Shown here piece after piece: positions 34,500 to 46,300 of a stretch of DNA of 64,000 bases; position 1 is the first letter of the stretch, and every line of letters begins with the position of its first letter. This stretch comes from Acanthaster planci. Lineage: Eukaryota; Echinodermata; Asteroidea; Valvatida; Acanthasteridae. The notes under the pieces were generated by a model. That model did no database searches, was not told the DNA's origin, and saw nothing but the letters and a program-made list of their open reading frames with translations. The stretch spans positions 3,036,814-3,100,813 of the forward strand of contig NW_019091355.1 in NCBI RefSeq assembly GCF_001949145.1, given 5' to 3'. Both the position numbers and the translations under genes were made by a program.

Positions 34500-36181
34500 C
34501 ATTGCCAGCCTATTAACATAATTTCACCAATGACACGCATGAGTGATTACTGGCAATAGGAAAAATGGGATTTCTCCGAGCGGTGGCGCCCTTTTTGTTG
34601 CGGGAAAAATTAAACGCCGTGCGTGGCCCTGTGTTCAGCAGGGGTTTGACCGGTGCAGAGATATTGCTTTCAATTTTCCGTTTGCATTTCCGAAATGAAG
34701 GGACGAAGCGAATTGGACATTTTGAGAGGGAAAGTTTCAACATTGGTGAATGTGGAGTACATGGACATTTGCCCCATCCCATAAGGTGTGTTTGTCAAAC
34801 TTTTGTGTTCAAAATGCTTAGTAGACTCAGAGTGTATGTAGGGCCTAGCTTTGTTTATAGGCCTAAATGCAATTTGCTGTTTTGTAATAGGAGCACAGCC
34901 GTTATTGTGTGAGCCAATCCAATCACCAAATTCAGGGGTTTTTTCGGCTAAAACGGAGATTTCAGCTGCAGCTACATGTACATCTGGCTAGAATTTGTAA
35001 TATTTAGGAGTTTAATTTCTTTTGTGTGGCGGTTCATTTCAGCGACAGTCACCAGTGTTGTAGGTCTCGAGACCATTGTTTCCTGGTCTCGATCTCGGGA
35101 CCCTGTCTCGTTCTCCGGTCGGACTTTAAGGTCTTGGTCTCGGACCTTCAGGTCTCGGTCTGGGACTTCCATGTCTCGACTACAACACTGACAGTCATTT
35201 CAATTAAAACAAGTGGCAAAGCTGTCCCACTTTTGCATTATGAGCAAATTTTCTGTTGACATTTTGAACAAAACACTGCACTTGCCTTCCTGATATGGCA
35301 CTGTATGAACAGTGCCCTTATTTTTCGGGGAAAACCTGCCGTATTTTTAAGTTTAAGGATATTTTTCAAAAATAAGATTGATCAAGAAGGGGTGTTGAGA
35401 AACCTTTTTGGTTTTTTTCAAGAGTAGCAGAAAGTTGCACGAAATACATGCGTGCTACCACTATCAAAACTTATGTCAGTATAGAAATTCAGGTGTTGTA
35501 AACAAAATGTTTAAGATTTATCCTAATATGTCTGTCATGAACCATTCCTACTTGGCTTCAGAAAATGTTCTACAACATCTGTAATCTGTTGAAACAGCTT
35601 ATGACTGCATTTGGGTAATTCCAGAATTTGGGGTCCATTTTTTTTTGTGTCTCTGAAACATCGGACATATGATTCTGTAAGTTCAGAACACATTTTCTAA
35701 TTTCCAAGAGTGATGAAATTAATGCAAATTACCTGCCAAACAAACAGAAAGTTTGAAATCAATTCCGGTGATATTTCCATGTCAGATAACAAACGTCAGA
35801 TGTAACAGGGACACAAAAATGTCACACTTTTGGACCTCTAATCTCTGGAATTACTCATTTACAAATGAAGAAAACTATTTGGTGCAGATCTGCTTAAATC
35901 TTTCTTTTTTATTTATTAAGGTTCCCAACAATGTTTAAGTACACCGACCAACGACTACCGCTTAACTTTAGGTTGGATTTCCCAACTTTTTAAATTGCTC
36001 AAAACAGCCCAAAAGGCCTATGTTACATACAACTCTGTATTCACCCTTTCACTAAAATGCATTACTTTCACAACAATAATCTGTCAGGCATTAATAGAAA
36101 CTTTTTTCACAATCACTTCACACCACATCCATTTCTCGTTTAATATTTTTGGTGCATCTCTTGAATATATCAAATTTTAGT
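34500..36181. other. Upstream region without recognised gene
   Basis: Sequence upstream of the Pax promoter. Apart from the small foldback at 35053-35190 no coding exon was supported; it is AT-rich beyond 35200. Confidence 0.4.
35053..35190. repeat. Foldback element, CAGTGTTGTAG ends
   Basis: The left end is CAGTGTTGTAGGTCTCGAGA. The right end read on the other strand is CAGTGTTGTAGTCGAGACAT. The 138-bp inside is built of GGTCTCG/CGAGACC words on both strands (many short inverted repeats). Related but more degraded ends (GTAGTCGA and GACTACAACTCTG) occur at about 57882-57953. It is non-autonomous and non-coding. Confidence 0.6.
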
Positions 36182-36189
36182 ATTCAGAG

Positions 36190-36376
36190 CACTGGCCGCA
36201 GAAGCAGGGGAGGCTAGTGGCCCGCTACTTTTTCGACTGGGGGGGCTTGCCCCCCTTCCACTTTCTGCAGGTCCTTTAATTGGTTGGATCTCAATGGATC
36301 GAGCTATTAATGGCCGATGCCTGATGGTCTCGACATCAACTGGCCCCCCACTTTGACAATCGCTCCGCCGCCAGTG
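36190..36376. repeat. Non-autonomous DNA transposon with 8-bp target duplication (hAT-like)
   Basis: The ends are inverted: CACTGGCCGCAGAAG on the left, and CACTGGCGGCGGAGC when the right end is read in reverse. The element is flanked on both sides by ATTCAGAG (36182-36189 and 36377-36384), an 8-bp target-site duplication typical of hAT transposons. At 187 bp it cannot encode a transposase. The exact duplication suggests a fairly recent insertion. Confidence 0.75.
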
Positions 36377-36385
36377 ATTCAGAGC

Positions 36386-38180
36386 GGTAGTCGGTGGTGG
36401 TAAAATTTTTAAAATAAATGCAAACTCGTAATGTTCAAAATGTGTACATACCCCCCCCAACACCAAGAAGAAATCTATTAGGAAGGTTTACACCAATAAT
36501 TTGAAAGGCAATATGAAAGTCCTACAGTTTGTAACCCACTGTGGCTGTCCTCTGCTATTTGTGCACAACCAGTAACTTTTGTCTTGACATGGAGCATGGA
36601 GGCTTGAAAATGTATGACCCGCTCTGCGAAAAAGGGTATTAATATAAGGGATGCTGTGCTGTTTCACACTGAGGGCTTTTCTATGTGGAGAGGGTGAATT
36701 TTTACTTCTTGGTTTATTGGCTTTGTATATCAGTAATTTCACAATTCATACAAGAAACCTAACTGTTGCTATGGGTATCAAGAGATTTTCTTCTTGGCTG
36801 ATTTCTTTTTCCACTTCGATCCTGTGTTCAAAGGGCTTTATCTCTGAAAGCACTTCTGTTAACCCTAACAGTCCCAAATCCTCCGATTTCAATATGATTT
36901 TACATACACCCTAGGGGGTTAGGGTTAATGTTTATGATATGATTATGCAAAAATTAGTATATCTCCGGATTGCAAAATGCCACAGGGTTCAAAAATACAC
37001 TAAATGAATGCTTACAATGTAACAATTCAAATGTATACAAAAAAATGTCCCATAATACCCATTTTTGTGGAGCAGGTCACATATGTGACTGACAAGCTTG
37101 GAAATTGGAGATAAGTAAATTCAAGCAAGGGGAGAGGTTTTTATGTTGGATTTCATTGACACCAAAGGTTGCAAGTGGTAATGTGTTCCAACGTAAGGTC
37201 GGGAAATCTATGTTAAATTTGGTAGAGCTTTATCAAACTTTCATTTATTGTTCAACCATTAAATTAATCAATATCTTGGTTGTATTTTAGGAGATACAAA
37301 GTTTAATGATGACCCTTGCTGGATGTGATGAATAAAACTTATTCAAACACAGCTAGTTGCTCAGAGGTCAGTGGTTAGAAAAAAATTACATGTAGTTGCC
37401 CGTAGTGTTGAAAAATGTTTCAATTTCCTGAGATGTGGTTAAGCATAAGGCCTAGGGTTCCTGTAACTCCTTTGAAATTTGTTTGATATCAAATGTACAT
37501 GTTATGATGCTTTTTGAGGGCATCATAGACTTTCAGAGTCCAGACTTTTTAAAGGTACATGTAATACCCTGTAACTGTCAAATGGAAACTTGTCAATTTC
37601 GGCGTAAACGTTCGAACCGATAGAGATTTTACATTTGGGGTAAGGTTGACAGAGGGCGCAATCTGTGCCGTCCGCGAAGCTGCTGCTCAAATGCGGCAGC
37701 AGAGAACGTTGCGTACGGTCACTGCGTGCAGCACATGCGTCGTGATTGCGGGTCGAACGAGGGCGCTCTTTTTCAACTGTCGTGGACAGGGTTTCCTCCA
37801 TTATAACGACTGCTTTACTAGACAGCTTTTAAATATAAAACCTTTCGGTAAAGGTTTTTACTCTGAGAGAGCAAAAATTTAACAGTCCATAACGGACCCA
37901 AATTGCCGTTTTCTGAAGGTTAGTCGAGATTTGTTGCCGATAGTGAGCTTAGATTTAGTCTCGGTAGATAGGTGACAGAAATCACATGTAGGCCATGATG
38001 GGTTGACGTGAACTTTTTTTTAAATTTCATATCGAGAAATCATATCCTTTTTTCCATATCGAAGCTTTCATTGTTTTTCTGCTAATCATACTCAAGTTCT
38101 TAACTTTGTGTGGCTCTGTGTGCATATTCACCCGTTCTCTAAACCCGACCTGCCGACCGCCGTTGCTCCATATTATGTCC
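36386..38180. other. AT-rich region without recognised gene
   Basis: No coding exon with family resemblance on either strand. A GC-richer patch at 37640-37790 has open frames in several directions but no splice context that I could support. Confidence 0.4.
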
Positions 38181-38534
38181 AATAAGTGGCTTAAATGTGA
38201 ATAAAATATGGTATCCGAGTTCTTTAAATTCATGTGAACTTAACAATTCGAATTCTCTATACTAGAGACACTGTTGCTATACCCCGTGATCCAGGGCAAG
38301 CTTTTGCTCAGTTTTTAAAGAGACGTCTTGCATCAATACACTGTTTCAGTGTATGAGAAGGGCACCAAGGAACCAATCCATTCCAGAGATGGTGGTTGCT
38401 ATGCAAAAGCTTGCCCCGTATCACAAGGTATAGCAACAGCGTCTTTAGTCTCGGGAGTTCAAGTTGTGTTTATGTGCAATTGGATAACTCAGTGTGCCAG
38501 GTTTTGTTCATATTTAACTCGCAAAAGGCTTGTT
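38181..38534 (+). repeat. AATAAGCC-ended foldback family, copy 1
   Basis: The left end starts AATAAGTGGC and the right end finishes ACTCGCAAAAGGCTTGTT. A nested inverted pair lies inside: CACTGTTGCTATACC then GGGCAAGCTTTTGC, mirrored by GCAAAAGCTTGCCCC and GGTATAGCAACAG. The unpaired centre carries CAATACACTG and CCATTCCAGAGATGGTGGT. Copies at 54087-54454 (opposite orientation) and 59547-59911 share ends and centre. Confidence 0.8.
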
Positions 38535-38945
38535 CCTGCATTCCCTAGTAGTTGCGCTTAAAAGGTTTGCATGATGCATGGGACGATTTTTTTTCTATTC
38601 ACTGATATACATCCAAGCCCCAAACCGATTTGGCAGTAACCCTTCACACACGCGTCAGTTCTTTTCACAGCAACTTGCAGCGCTCAGACCCCACTGAGGT
38701 CAGCAACATGAAAGGGGAGATTTCAGTCCCCTTTTATAATACGTCTCCTTGGATTCGGCAGCGGATAATGAAGACCGCATGAATCCAACAACAATGGCGT
38801 TAAGCGTTGGCATGAGAAAAGGGGGTCGTGGTTCGTGGTCTGGGAAAAAAAACCTAGTGCGGGGTGAACGCCGAGGTTTTTTGTCTCTCTTTGCTGAACT
38901 TATTTTTCATTTTTTGTGATGTGACGTGTGAATGGTGTGATGGCA
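38535..38945. other. No recognised feature
   Basis: Intergenic sequence between the first foldback copy and the direct repeat; nothing supported. Confidence 0.4.
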
Positions 38946-39060
38946 GTTTTGACCCGCGGTGAACTCAGGTCCCGAGTATTCAGACAAAACCCTCTATCTA
39001 AGACGCTGGCTCCGCCACTGTGTGACGGTCAACGCGCGCAACGATTTTCCATCGATGCGG
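38946..39060. repeat. Dispersed direct repeat, copy A
   Basis: Starts GTTTTGACCCGCGGTGAACT and continues with GTCCCGAGTATTCAGACA, GGCTCCGCCA and GGTCAACGCGCGCAACGA. The same ordered words occur about 590 bp downstream (39532-39695) in the same orientation, with extra sequence between them. GC-rich; origin unknown. Confidence 0.65.
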
Positions 39061-39531
39061 GTTTGGTCAGTTCCAAGTGGCGGTGTGCGAGTGGTTTTCG
39101 TTTTGGTCAACAGTCAGCACAGCAAATTATCGTGGGGTGAATTAAATTGTAAAGACTGCCGGTCACCGGTTTAAAGTAAATAGCTTGCCGAAAAGCCAGT
39201 GTAAGCGTAGCCAAGTTAAATCTGCCGTTTATTGGTGTCGTTTGGACTTAACTCGAGGGACACCTCTTCCACCAAGAAAGTTTCTTCGTCCCGAGGCAGT
39301 TGTGATTTTCCATTTTTCGATATGATATCGGGTTGCAACTCTTACAAAAATCTTACACATTTTGGTCAGTTGGAAGTGGAACAGGCAAATTATGCTTCCT
39401 GATTTGGTTTTTCCCTACAAATGTTTACTCATTCGGGTGTAAAAGCTAGCATTGCGTAATACAGTTGTGAATATGTTGGAGCCACATGCACGTGGCAGTT
39501 GCGTAAGAGGAAACTGAGCTGCGTGTGAGTT

Positions 39532-39695
39532 GTTTTGACCCGCTGTGAACTCGGGTCCCGAGTATTCAGACACAACCCTCTGTCTAACAAGAAATCTAAT
39601 AAGATGCTGGCTCGGGCTCCGCCATTGTGTGACTTGAACAAACTGGTCCGTGAGGGGATGAAACGGTCAACGCGCGCAACGACTTTCCCTCGACG
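39532..39695. repeat. Dispersed direct repeat, copy B
   Basis: The second copy of the repeat at 38946, in the same orientation. Relative to copy A it has two additional stretches: AACAAGAAATCTAAT, and a segment between GTGTGACTTGAAC and GGTCAACG. Either insertions in B or deletions in A explain this. The two may be separate insertions of one element or a local duplication. Confidence 0.65.
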
Positions 39696-39862
39696 CTGGT
39701 GCTCCAAAAAGAAAATTGGTCAGGCGCCATGAACCAACCCTCCGGCAAAGGAAAGCCTGACACTCCTATCCTGTGCTCATAAGTTTTCAACTCTTTCCGC
39801 ATGTACCTGCAACCAGTCTAACCAGATTTCAGGAAGAGTCAGACAGACGAACTCGCAGCAGT

Positions 39863-40244
39863 CTCGTTAAAGAGTGCCTTTAAGGAAAATATGTTTTCTT
39901 TAATTTGATCTGTTCAAATAAATATGGAAGCATCCAAATCGAATGCAGTGTCATTTGTGTTCAAAGCTCAACTATAACAATGTAAAAAGGCCTTTTTTCT
40001 GTTCATGCCTAGATGCGAATTCTGAGTGTAGATTGCGTCATTCGGAGAAAACGAGGGGAACCCTCGCCCTGTGTTCGTAGTGGATAAACCCTTGTGCTTG
40101 CCTAGCAATGGCTACGTTTGAAGCTTGTTATAGTTGAGCTCTGAAGACAATTGACACTGCGTTCGATCTGGATGCTTCCAATTTTATTTGAACAGATAAA
40201 ATCAGAGAAAACATGTTTCCCTTAGAGGCGCACTTTAAAGAGCA
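39863..40244. repeat. Long-armed foldback element
   Basis: Arms of about 110 bp. The left arm contains TTTGATCTGTTCAAATAAAT, GGAAGCATCCAAATCGAATG and AGCTCAACTATAACAA. The right arm read in reverse contains TTTATCTGTTCAAATAAAAT, GGAAGCATCCAGATCGAACG and AGCTCAACTATAACAAG. The loop is about 150 bp and includes CACTTGTG-like and GC-rich sequence. It would form a strong hairpin in RNA. It is non-coding. Confidence 0.8.
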
Positions 40245-42150
40245 GTAGAGGCCTGTAGTGAGGTATCAATACTCACGATCAGAGCGCCACGACGCGGCAT
40301 CACGGAATACTTTGTGTTAGATTAGGGGCAAAAAACAATTACGAGTGGTTTCATACAACAGGCGTCTCGCTGGTTGCATGTCCACACCTTGCAACTGTGA
40401 ACCGAACTTCGGAAGTTTTGAAATGAACCTCAAATACGACAGTTGGAGGAGAAAAAAGGTAACACCCGAACCACTCATAGGTCAGAAAAGATATGCAGCG
40501 AATGTATGCAATGTACATAAAGTGGATGAAGTCAATCTTGTTGAATAAAAACATTTAAATCGAACGCGACACCTCAAAATATTATCTAGACGAGTACATT
40601 TTGTATTGTATTTTGAACTTGTGTGTTTGTTGCAGAGCACTTGACTTGTTGCGGCACGTTTGCGTTACATATTACATGTAATTGTACCCACAGACCAGCT
40701 GCAAAGAAACAAAAATCCGACGGAGGCATAATTATGTCATTTCTAAAACTTTACTGCCGCTAGGCCTTCAGGTGCTTTAATAGAATTTGCATACGCACAA
40801 TTTGACTTATACTGTCATGGTACATGTCAGATTTTGGATTATTTCCATCGCATGGAAGATGGCGGCACACCATCAGTGCTATGAATTACGCAAATGTGTC
40901 CATGTTGGGAATGAATGCACCACTGGATAGTCGTACGGAACTCTAAAAAAACTGGTGCATCTAGAACACAAGACGTTGTCCTGCTTTTTTACTCTTGTAA
41001 TTTGAAGACTCGCTTTGCAAAACACGGAGGTGTGGCCTTGTTACGTCGTCAGCAAACATGAACGTCCGTTAAACACCGATTGTTTCACTGTATTGATTGT
41101 ATTCCAGCCAGATTAATTTGCCCATTCGTTGTCTGTAAAATGCAGTTGGATACATAACGCCGGTTTGTTGTGGAGTTCCTCCATGGTCAAAAAGTGTATT
41201 GATCATTTTTTTTTCACCCTGGTCAATCTACTAGCACATTTCAGTGATGCATTTCCAGTGTCATTCAAGATACGCATCTGCGATCTGAATTAGTACCATT
41301 TTCGAGAGAATAAAAAAGGCACATCAAGCCACGGGCTATATCCAAATTAATATGCTACGGTTCGTTGTGTGTTGATCATTCTTCGGTCTCTTCCTGCCCA
41401 TGTGAAATCAATGGAGTGCCCCGAGCACTTGCATAAATTGGACGATGCTCCCAACATGAACTGGTTTCAGCAATCAATTTAACACATGTCTTTGACTGAG
41501 AGAACGGAATTCGTGCGCTGTGTTGTTTCCGCTTTTCTCCATTTACTATACACCATTCAATTAAGGTAACGTTCCAATTACATGTATACATGGAGTTCGA
41601 AAAATATCCGGAAAGAGTTTCATTTACGGACAATACTAATTTTCCCTTAAAATGTTATAACAACCATCAGAAAGTGATAACATGTCCTACAAAGTGAAAT
41701 TTAGCTGAGAAAGTTTCGAAGCATTTACTTAGAAAACACTTGTGTTTTTTCAGACAAGTCTCATGGGTCACATCAAGTGTTGCCCGTATATGGAACTCTT
41801 ACCAAGTGTCCAAGTATACAGACGTTTCATCAATAATATCTTCCCGATTATATGTGTTTCTGTCACCGTCAAAATATACATGTAACGTCAAATAGATTCT
41901 ACTTCCCATGAGTACCACCATCTCTTTAAAGTTAATGCGTATGCCATGTACATGTACTTGTACAACGAAACATTCCAACCCATAACGCATAAGAGGCGCC
42001 GGCATTCACAATTGGACACAAACCTTCAACTATTAAACATGTACAAAGGTAAATCTGTCTAATGACAGTTCTAATAAGTTTGACTTAACACTAGACAAGT
42101 GGTTTGTAATGATCACATGCAGTGTTGATGCATTTCTGACATGCACTTAC
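40245..42150. other. Region without recognised gene
   Basis: Intergenic or intronic (if the 42.2-kb Pax exon candidate is real). No coding block or clear repeat was recognised. Confidence 0.4.
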
Positions 42151-42190
42151 CAGCATTGTTGCGTGGATGCTTGCTCGATTTCGCCTTCAT
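42151..42190 (-). CDS. Candidate alternative first coding exon of the Pax gene (42.2 kb)
   Basis: An ATG at 42190-42188 (AGAGGATGA, A at -3) opens MKAKSSKHPRNNA and reaches a consensus donor AATGCTG|GTAAGT in phase 1. The frame upstream is open without an ATG back to a stop near 42345. Phase 1 fits exon 3 (30654) and would give a short basic N-terminus directly before CDGVNQLGG, like classical Pax proteins. It could equally be a 5' UTR exon or belong to another gene. The surrounding 42.2-42.4 kb is CpG-rich, as promoters often are. Confidence 0.3.
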
Positions 42191-43256
42191 CCTCTGACGT
42201 GGAGCGTTGTCTCCGGGTCGGTCCCGGCAACCGGTGATACCGAGCGTAGCTTCCAGATTCCGTGGGCGATTTCCAGCCGGTTTACCCCCCGCCAAACCGT
42301 CGGAGCACTCGGTGGAAAGCTCCCTTCCCAAAAGACGGAATGCTTAAAAAACAGGCAGCGAATTCCAGGGTCAACTCGCAACCAGTCGAGTGCGTGTCAA
42401 TTGCGACCTACTCAGGTGTGTCAGTGAAGACCTCGCCGTGTTTTCTTTCTGCGTCTGACTCTCCCCCAATCTGAACAGACGGCAGTGGAAAGAAAAAAAA
42501 AAAAGAAATCAGCAGAGCGTATCGACTGAACTCGCACCGGGCGGAACACATTAGTCTCTGGTTTGGAGGCACGAACAGCGAACTGTAAGAACCAGTTGCG
42601 CCGTGTTCGTCTGTTATTCAGATGCGGTCCCAAAAATGTCTAAGGGCGTGTGCACACGCCAAGGAAGGGCTGAAGCTTTTCTGACACTGCGCTGTTCTGA
42701 ATTCCCACCTTCCGCAGCACTTTGCCTCGTTTCCCAACGAATGCGCCAGGAAATTATCAAGTCGGAGTCGAGCCTTCGAACATATTGCAAAGCATGTGCC
42801 CTCGGGTTCAGGTGGAATCTTCACGCAAAGAAACTTACCGAAAGATGCCAGTCGAGAATCGTGTGGCAACGCCCAGAATCCACGCAATTTATCCTGCGCG
42901 CAGTCCCCAACAGGTACCAACAACAGTGGCCAACAAGTGCCTCATTTACCGCGGAGAGACTGTACCTTTCGCGAAATACCTTCACTGCGGCATGGCTTCC
43001 CTATTGAATATGCAATCAGATTGGGGCGAACAATAGGCTGCGAGTTTCCAGCGAAAGGGAATAAAAGGGCACAGCACAGAGACGGTGGCATTGCCAACCA
43101 ACCCATTAAATCAACAAGGCTTTTCTCAGCATAGGGCCTACGTGGACGACAATCGTCAACATGCATATTACGCCTGCGTGGTGCGAGCTGGGGGGGGAGC
43201 CGAAAGTCTGTCTCTATACCTTAGCCCACTGTTCGGCTAACAAAAGGCATACATAC
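42191..43256. other. CpG-rich region between candidate 5' exons
   Basis: GC- and CpG-rich compared with the left half of the window. Open frames exist on both strands (for example 42603-43007) but none resembles a known protein. A long pyrimidine tract (minus strand, around 42490-42510) ends in CTGTTCAG and could be an acceptor or a start-site region. Confidence 0.35.
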
Positions 43257-43365
43257 CTGCGTGGGGCCCCAGTGGGATTTTCTCGACGACGCAGGCACAT
43301 GCACACCGCACCCCGACGGTACGGAACGACGTGTTGTTTTCTTTTGTGACCAACCCGGCTGCCAT
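43257..43365 (-). CDS. Candidate distal first exon (43.3 kb), YY1-type start
   Basis: On the minus strand CCAAGATGGCAGCC overlaps a YY1-like motif and an ATG (43365-43363) in good context. The frame reads MAAGLVTKENNTSFRTVGVR and 16 more residues to the strong donor CACGCAG|GTATGT, also phase 1, so it fits Pax exon 3. No protein family was recognised in it. It may be a distal Pax promoter/exon or the 5' end of an unrelated minus-strand transcript; CpG density supports a promoter. Confidence 0.3.
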
Positions 43366-46300
43366 CTTGGATGGAGCGGGTTAAACCTCGGCTCGCCTCG
43401 TCCGCGAATTGCGCCCCGCAAAAATCGAGTGAACTTCTCCGCCGCCACGCACGGTATGGCCAAGACTGAGAGTGACGGTGCCGTGCGCGCGTTCTCCGGG
43501 GAAGCCCGGCCATCGTCTCCCGGCCCAGTGAACAAGTACACAGATTGGCTTGGAGGTCTTTTTTGCTTACTCAACTCTTAAGTTCCCCAATTGACCGAGA
43601 CTGCTCAAGCGTCCCCATGTTTGGGCTTTCCCCGGCACATGCTCATATTCCTCGCCATGGAACCAAACGCTCGCCGCTGCAGTTTCAGAACAAACCTCGC
43701 CCACTGGTCACAAAGTTGTAATTGATTTGTTGCGACACCCTCTGTCAGATGACATTGATGAAAATGTCAATCAAGAAAACAGATTACGGAAATAAAAATG
43801 AAATGGATTACCTTCCTGCCAATTTGTAAACTGCGTGAATTTAAAGCCAAACTAGTTTCACTACTTAAACTTGCAGATCGAAACGTTCTTTGCGTTCAAT
43901 GCGTTTCTCCTCTCCACTCACAAAATGCGATATTGTTGTTTTTCACCCCTTCTGGTACGCCAGCTTTGTCGACTTCCCCGCTGTCGCCAGTGGTTTGTGC
44001 ACTGTATAGTCCGTACTCAGTTTGTTGGCCGCGGTCCCGCTTAACACCATCACTTGCGGCTTATGGCACTTCTGATCAACAAATCCTATACAGAAGCAAG
44101 GCTATTCACTACACACGACCGGACCCCTTGTTTAAAAACCGGGCCGAATGCAGCGTATAATGCCCCAAAACAGTCGCACAAGGACAGTTTTTCTTCAAAT
44201 AGTAAAAATGCCGGCCAGGTTTCGGCATGATTGAAAGAAAAGCTCACTGTCGTTTGTGATCTCGACGAGGTTAAGCCATTGTGAGACCTTGCTGTTTGCC
44301 CAAAGAAAAATTGAAGCATGGTTACAATAGCTGCGTTTATTTCAGAGTTCATTTCCTCTTTCAATGATATAGCCGGGTGTTGCTGATTGAAGTTGTTGTC
44401 AATGTCAGTTTCTGCTCTCCTCCGCATGGTCAATATTCAAGTTGTCTTCAACATTCCGCAGTGGTACGGCAGAAGTGGGAAAGAGCCACGTTCCCCGATG
44501 AGTCTCCTCCGGATTGCTCTCATATCATCCGTATGGGTTGCCAAGTTTTGCAGAAATACCGCTCTTGGTGTCAGATTTGTACTCGAAAAAGTGCGATTTC
44601 CCTGTTCCTTGTAAAAGAAGTCGAGTTTCATTTTTGGTAATCTTGAAATAGTGTTTATTCTTTGATGGTTTGATAGCTACGAGAGATATTTTACATTTGT
44701 CTGTTGTGTTTCTTCATTTGCTTTTTATTATACCGACAACAAGCCGCAGTTTAACCAGTTACTGGTAGGCAGAAAAAAAGACTGTGATGTAGGAAGGGCA
44801 GACTCGATTACCATCAAGGACTCCGCCCAAACCATGAATGCTCCCGAGTGCAAAATAACATACAGTCTGTCCATGAACTGTGGTCCAGAGGGGAGCCGTT
44901 CCCTCACTGGGTGCCGGCTTTTCACGGTTCCCTTGCTGGGAAAAAATCCTAGCTTCGCCTCAGAGGTAATCTGCTCGCTGAACCGCAATCGCTTTAATAC
45001 TTGTCATGCTGTGCCGATTCTTCGAATGTTCGGATATCCGATCAGTTGTCGAAGATTCGATCGGTTTTCGAATATTTAGTTTTGAAAGCTGTCGTTCGGA
45101 GGTGAGAATCGATGGAAATAAAAAGGGGGAATCTGCTATTTTGCCACAAAATTGGATTCTAAAAGAAGGAATGTATGTCAACATGTTTCCAGTAGAAAAC
45201 AAAAAGGTAGCAGAAAGCATTCGCCTCGAACAGTTTTGCGGAAGATTTTCTTTCTGACATGCCGTAAATACATATATATTTTGCTGAACTCACCAATCCG
45301 TAACTTGGCCGGGCGCTTAGGTCGCTCGAATGTGAATTCGAAGTGGTTTCTCAAGATGCGAGCCGCTTGGCGGCAAAAATCGGATTTGGAGCCCCACTGT
45401 ATGCGACTTCTCATGCAGCGCATATGCAATTAATCAAATACAAAGACAAGCGAATTGAAGGGAAAATACAAACGTATTATCATTTTCGAACTTGGAACGC
45501 TGCATCGAGGGGGAACGAACGTGGATTTTTTCCGCGTTCATCCAGAACTGAATCTGCTTGCCCTGAAGAAGGTACTCAGTTACCGAAAGCTCGGCACTCA
45601 CATATTTCAGAGCTAGCACTGATTTGATATTATATTCTTGCCGATATTGTGGCGTATTGTTTGTTCACAGTGCTTTTCGTATCCGTTGACTCATTTCAAT
45701 GCAAATCTTCCAGTTGGTTCCGTTGTTTCCACCAAGGACACAAATTTGGCCAAGTTTCATATGCTGTCTGTCCTTCTTTCGTTTTAGCCGGGGTATACCG
45801 ATCCTTGAGAGGCTGAAAAACTCTATGGGGGGATTAGCTTTTAATCTTCTCTAACGACAAATAAAGGGACTTTGAGAACTGTCAGGGATTAAGATTTGAA
45901 CTATCAAAAATCGGCATACTTTACATCAGCGAGTACTGGGCCGGTGTGGATCATTTTTTTACGGCGGAGAAGTAACTCCTAATGTTGAATATTCTGGTAA
46001 AAGTATCCGCCATTGCAGTGGTGACGTCACTAATCACGTCACAACTTGCCGTATCCAGGTCTACGGTCGGTAGGGGAATAATTGGTAGTTTCATCTGAGC
46101 AATGACTGCCGATTCTGTAATCCGAATCATTTAAAAAAAAGTCAAAACGTCCCACAGGGAGGGACATCAACAAGATAGTTCAGCGTTGACTTATCAGAAA
46201 TGGTGACGAATATCAAGGAAAGCCGCGCTACAATCGTAGTGTCGTACTTATCCAGCAAACAAGTACCCTGTCCTTGACCAATTTGTGAAAAGCTACCCAC

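Noticed and set aside
42191-42331. Upstream extension of the 42.2-kb candidate exon to position 42331
   Set aside because: That frame begins at a TTG, not ATG; the first in-frame ATG is at 42190, so only the short coding part is proposed.
42603-43007. 134-codon plus-strand open frame
   Set aside because: No motif, no splice context, and overlapping frames of similar length on both strands in CpG-rich DNA.
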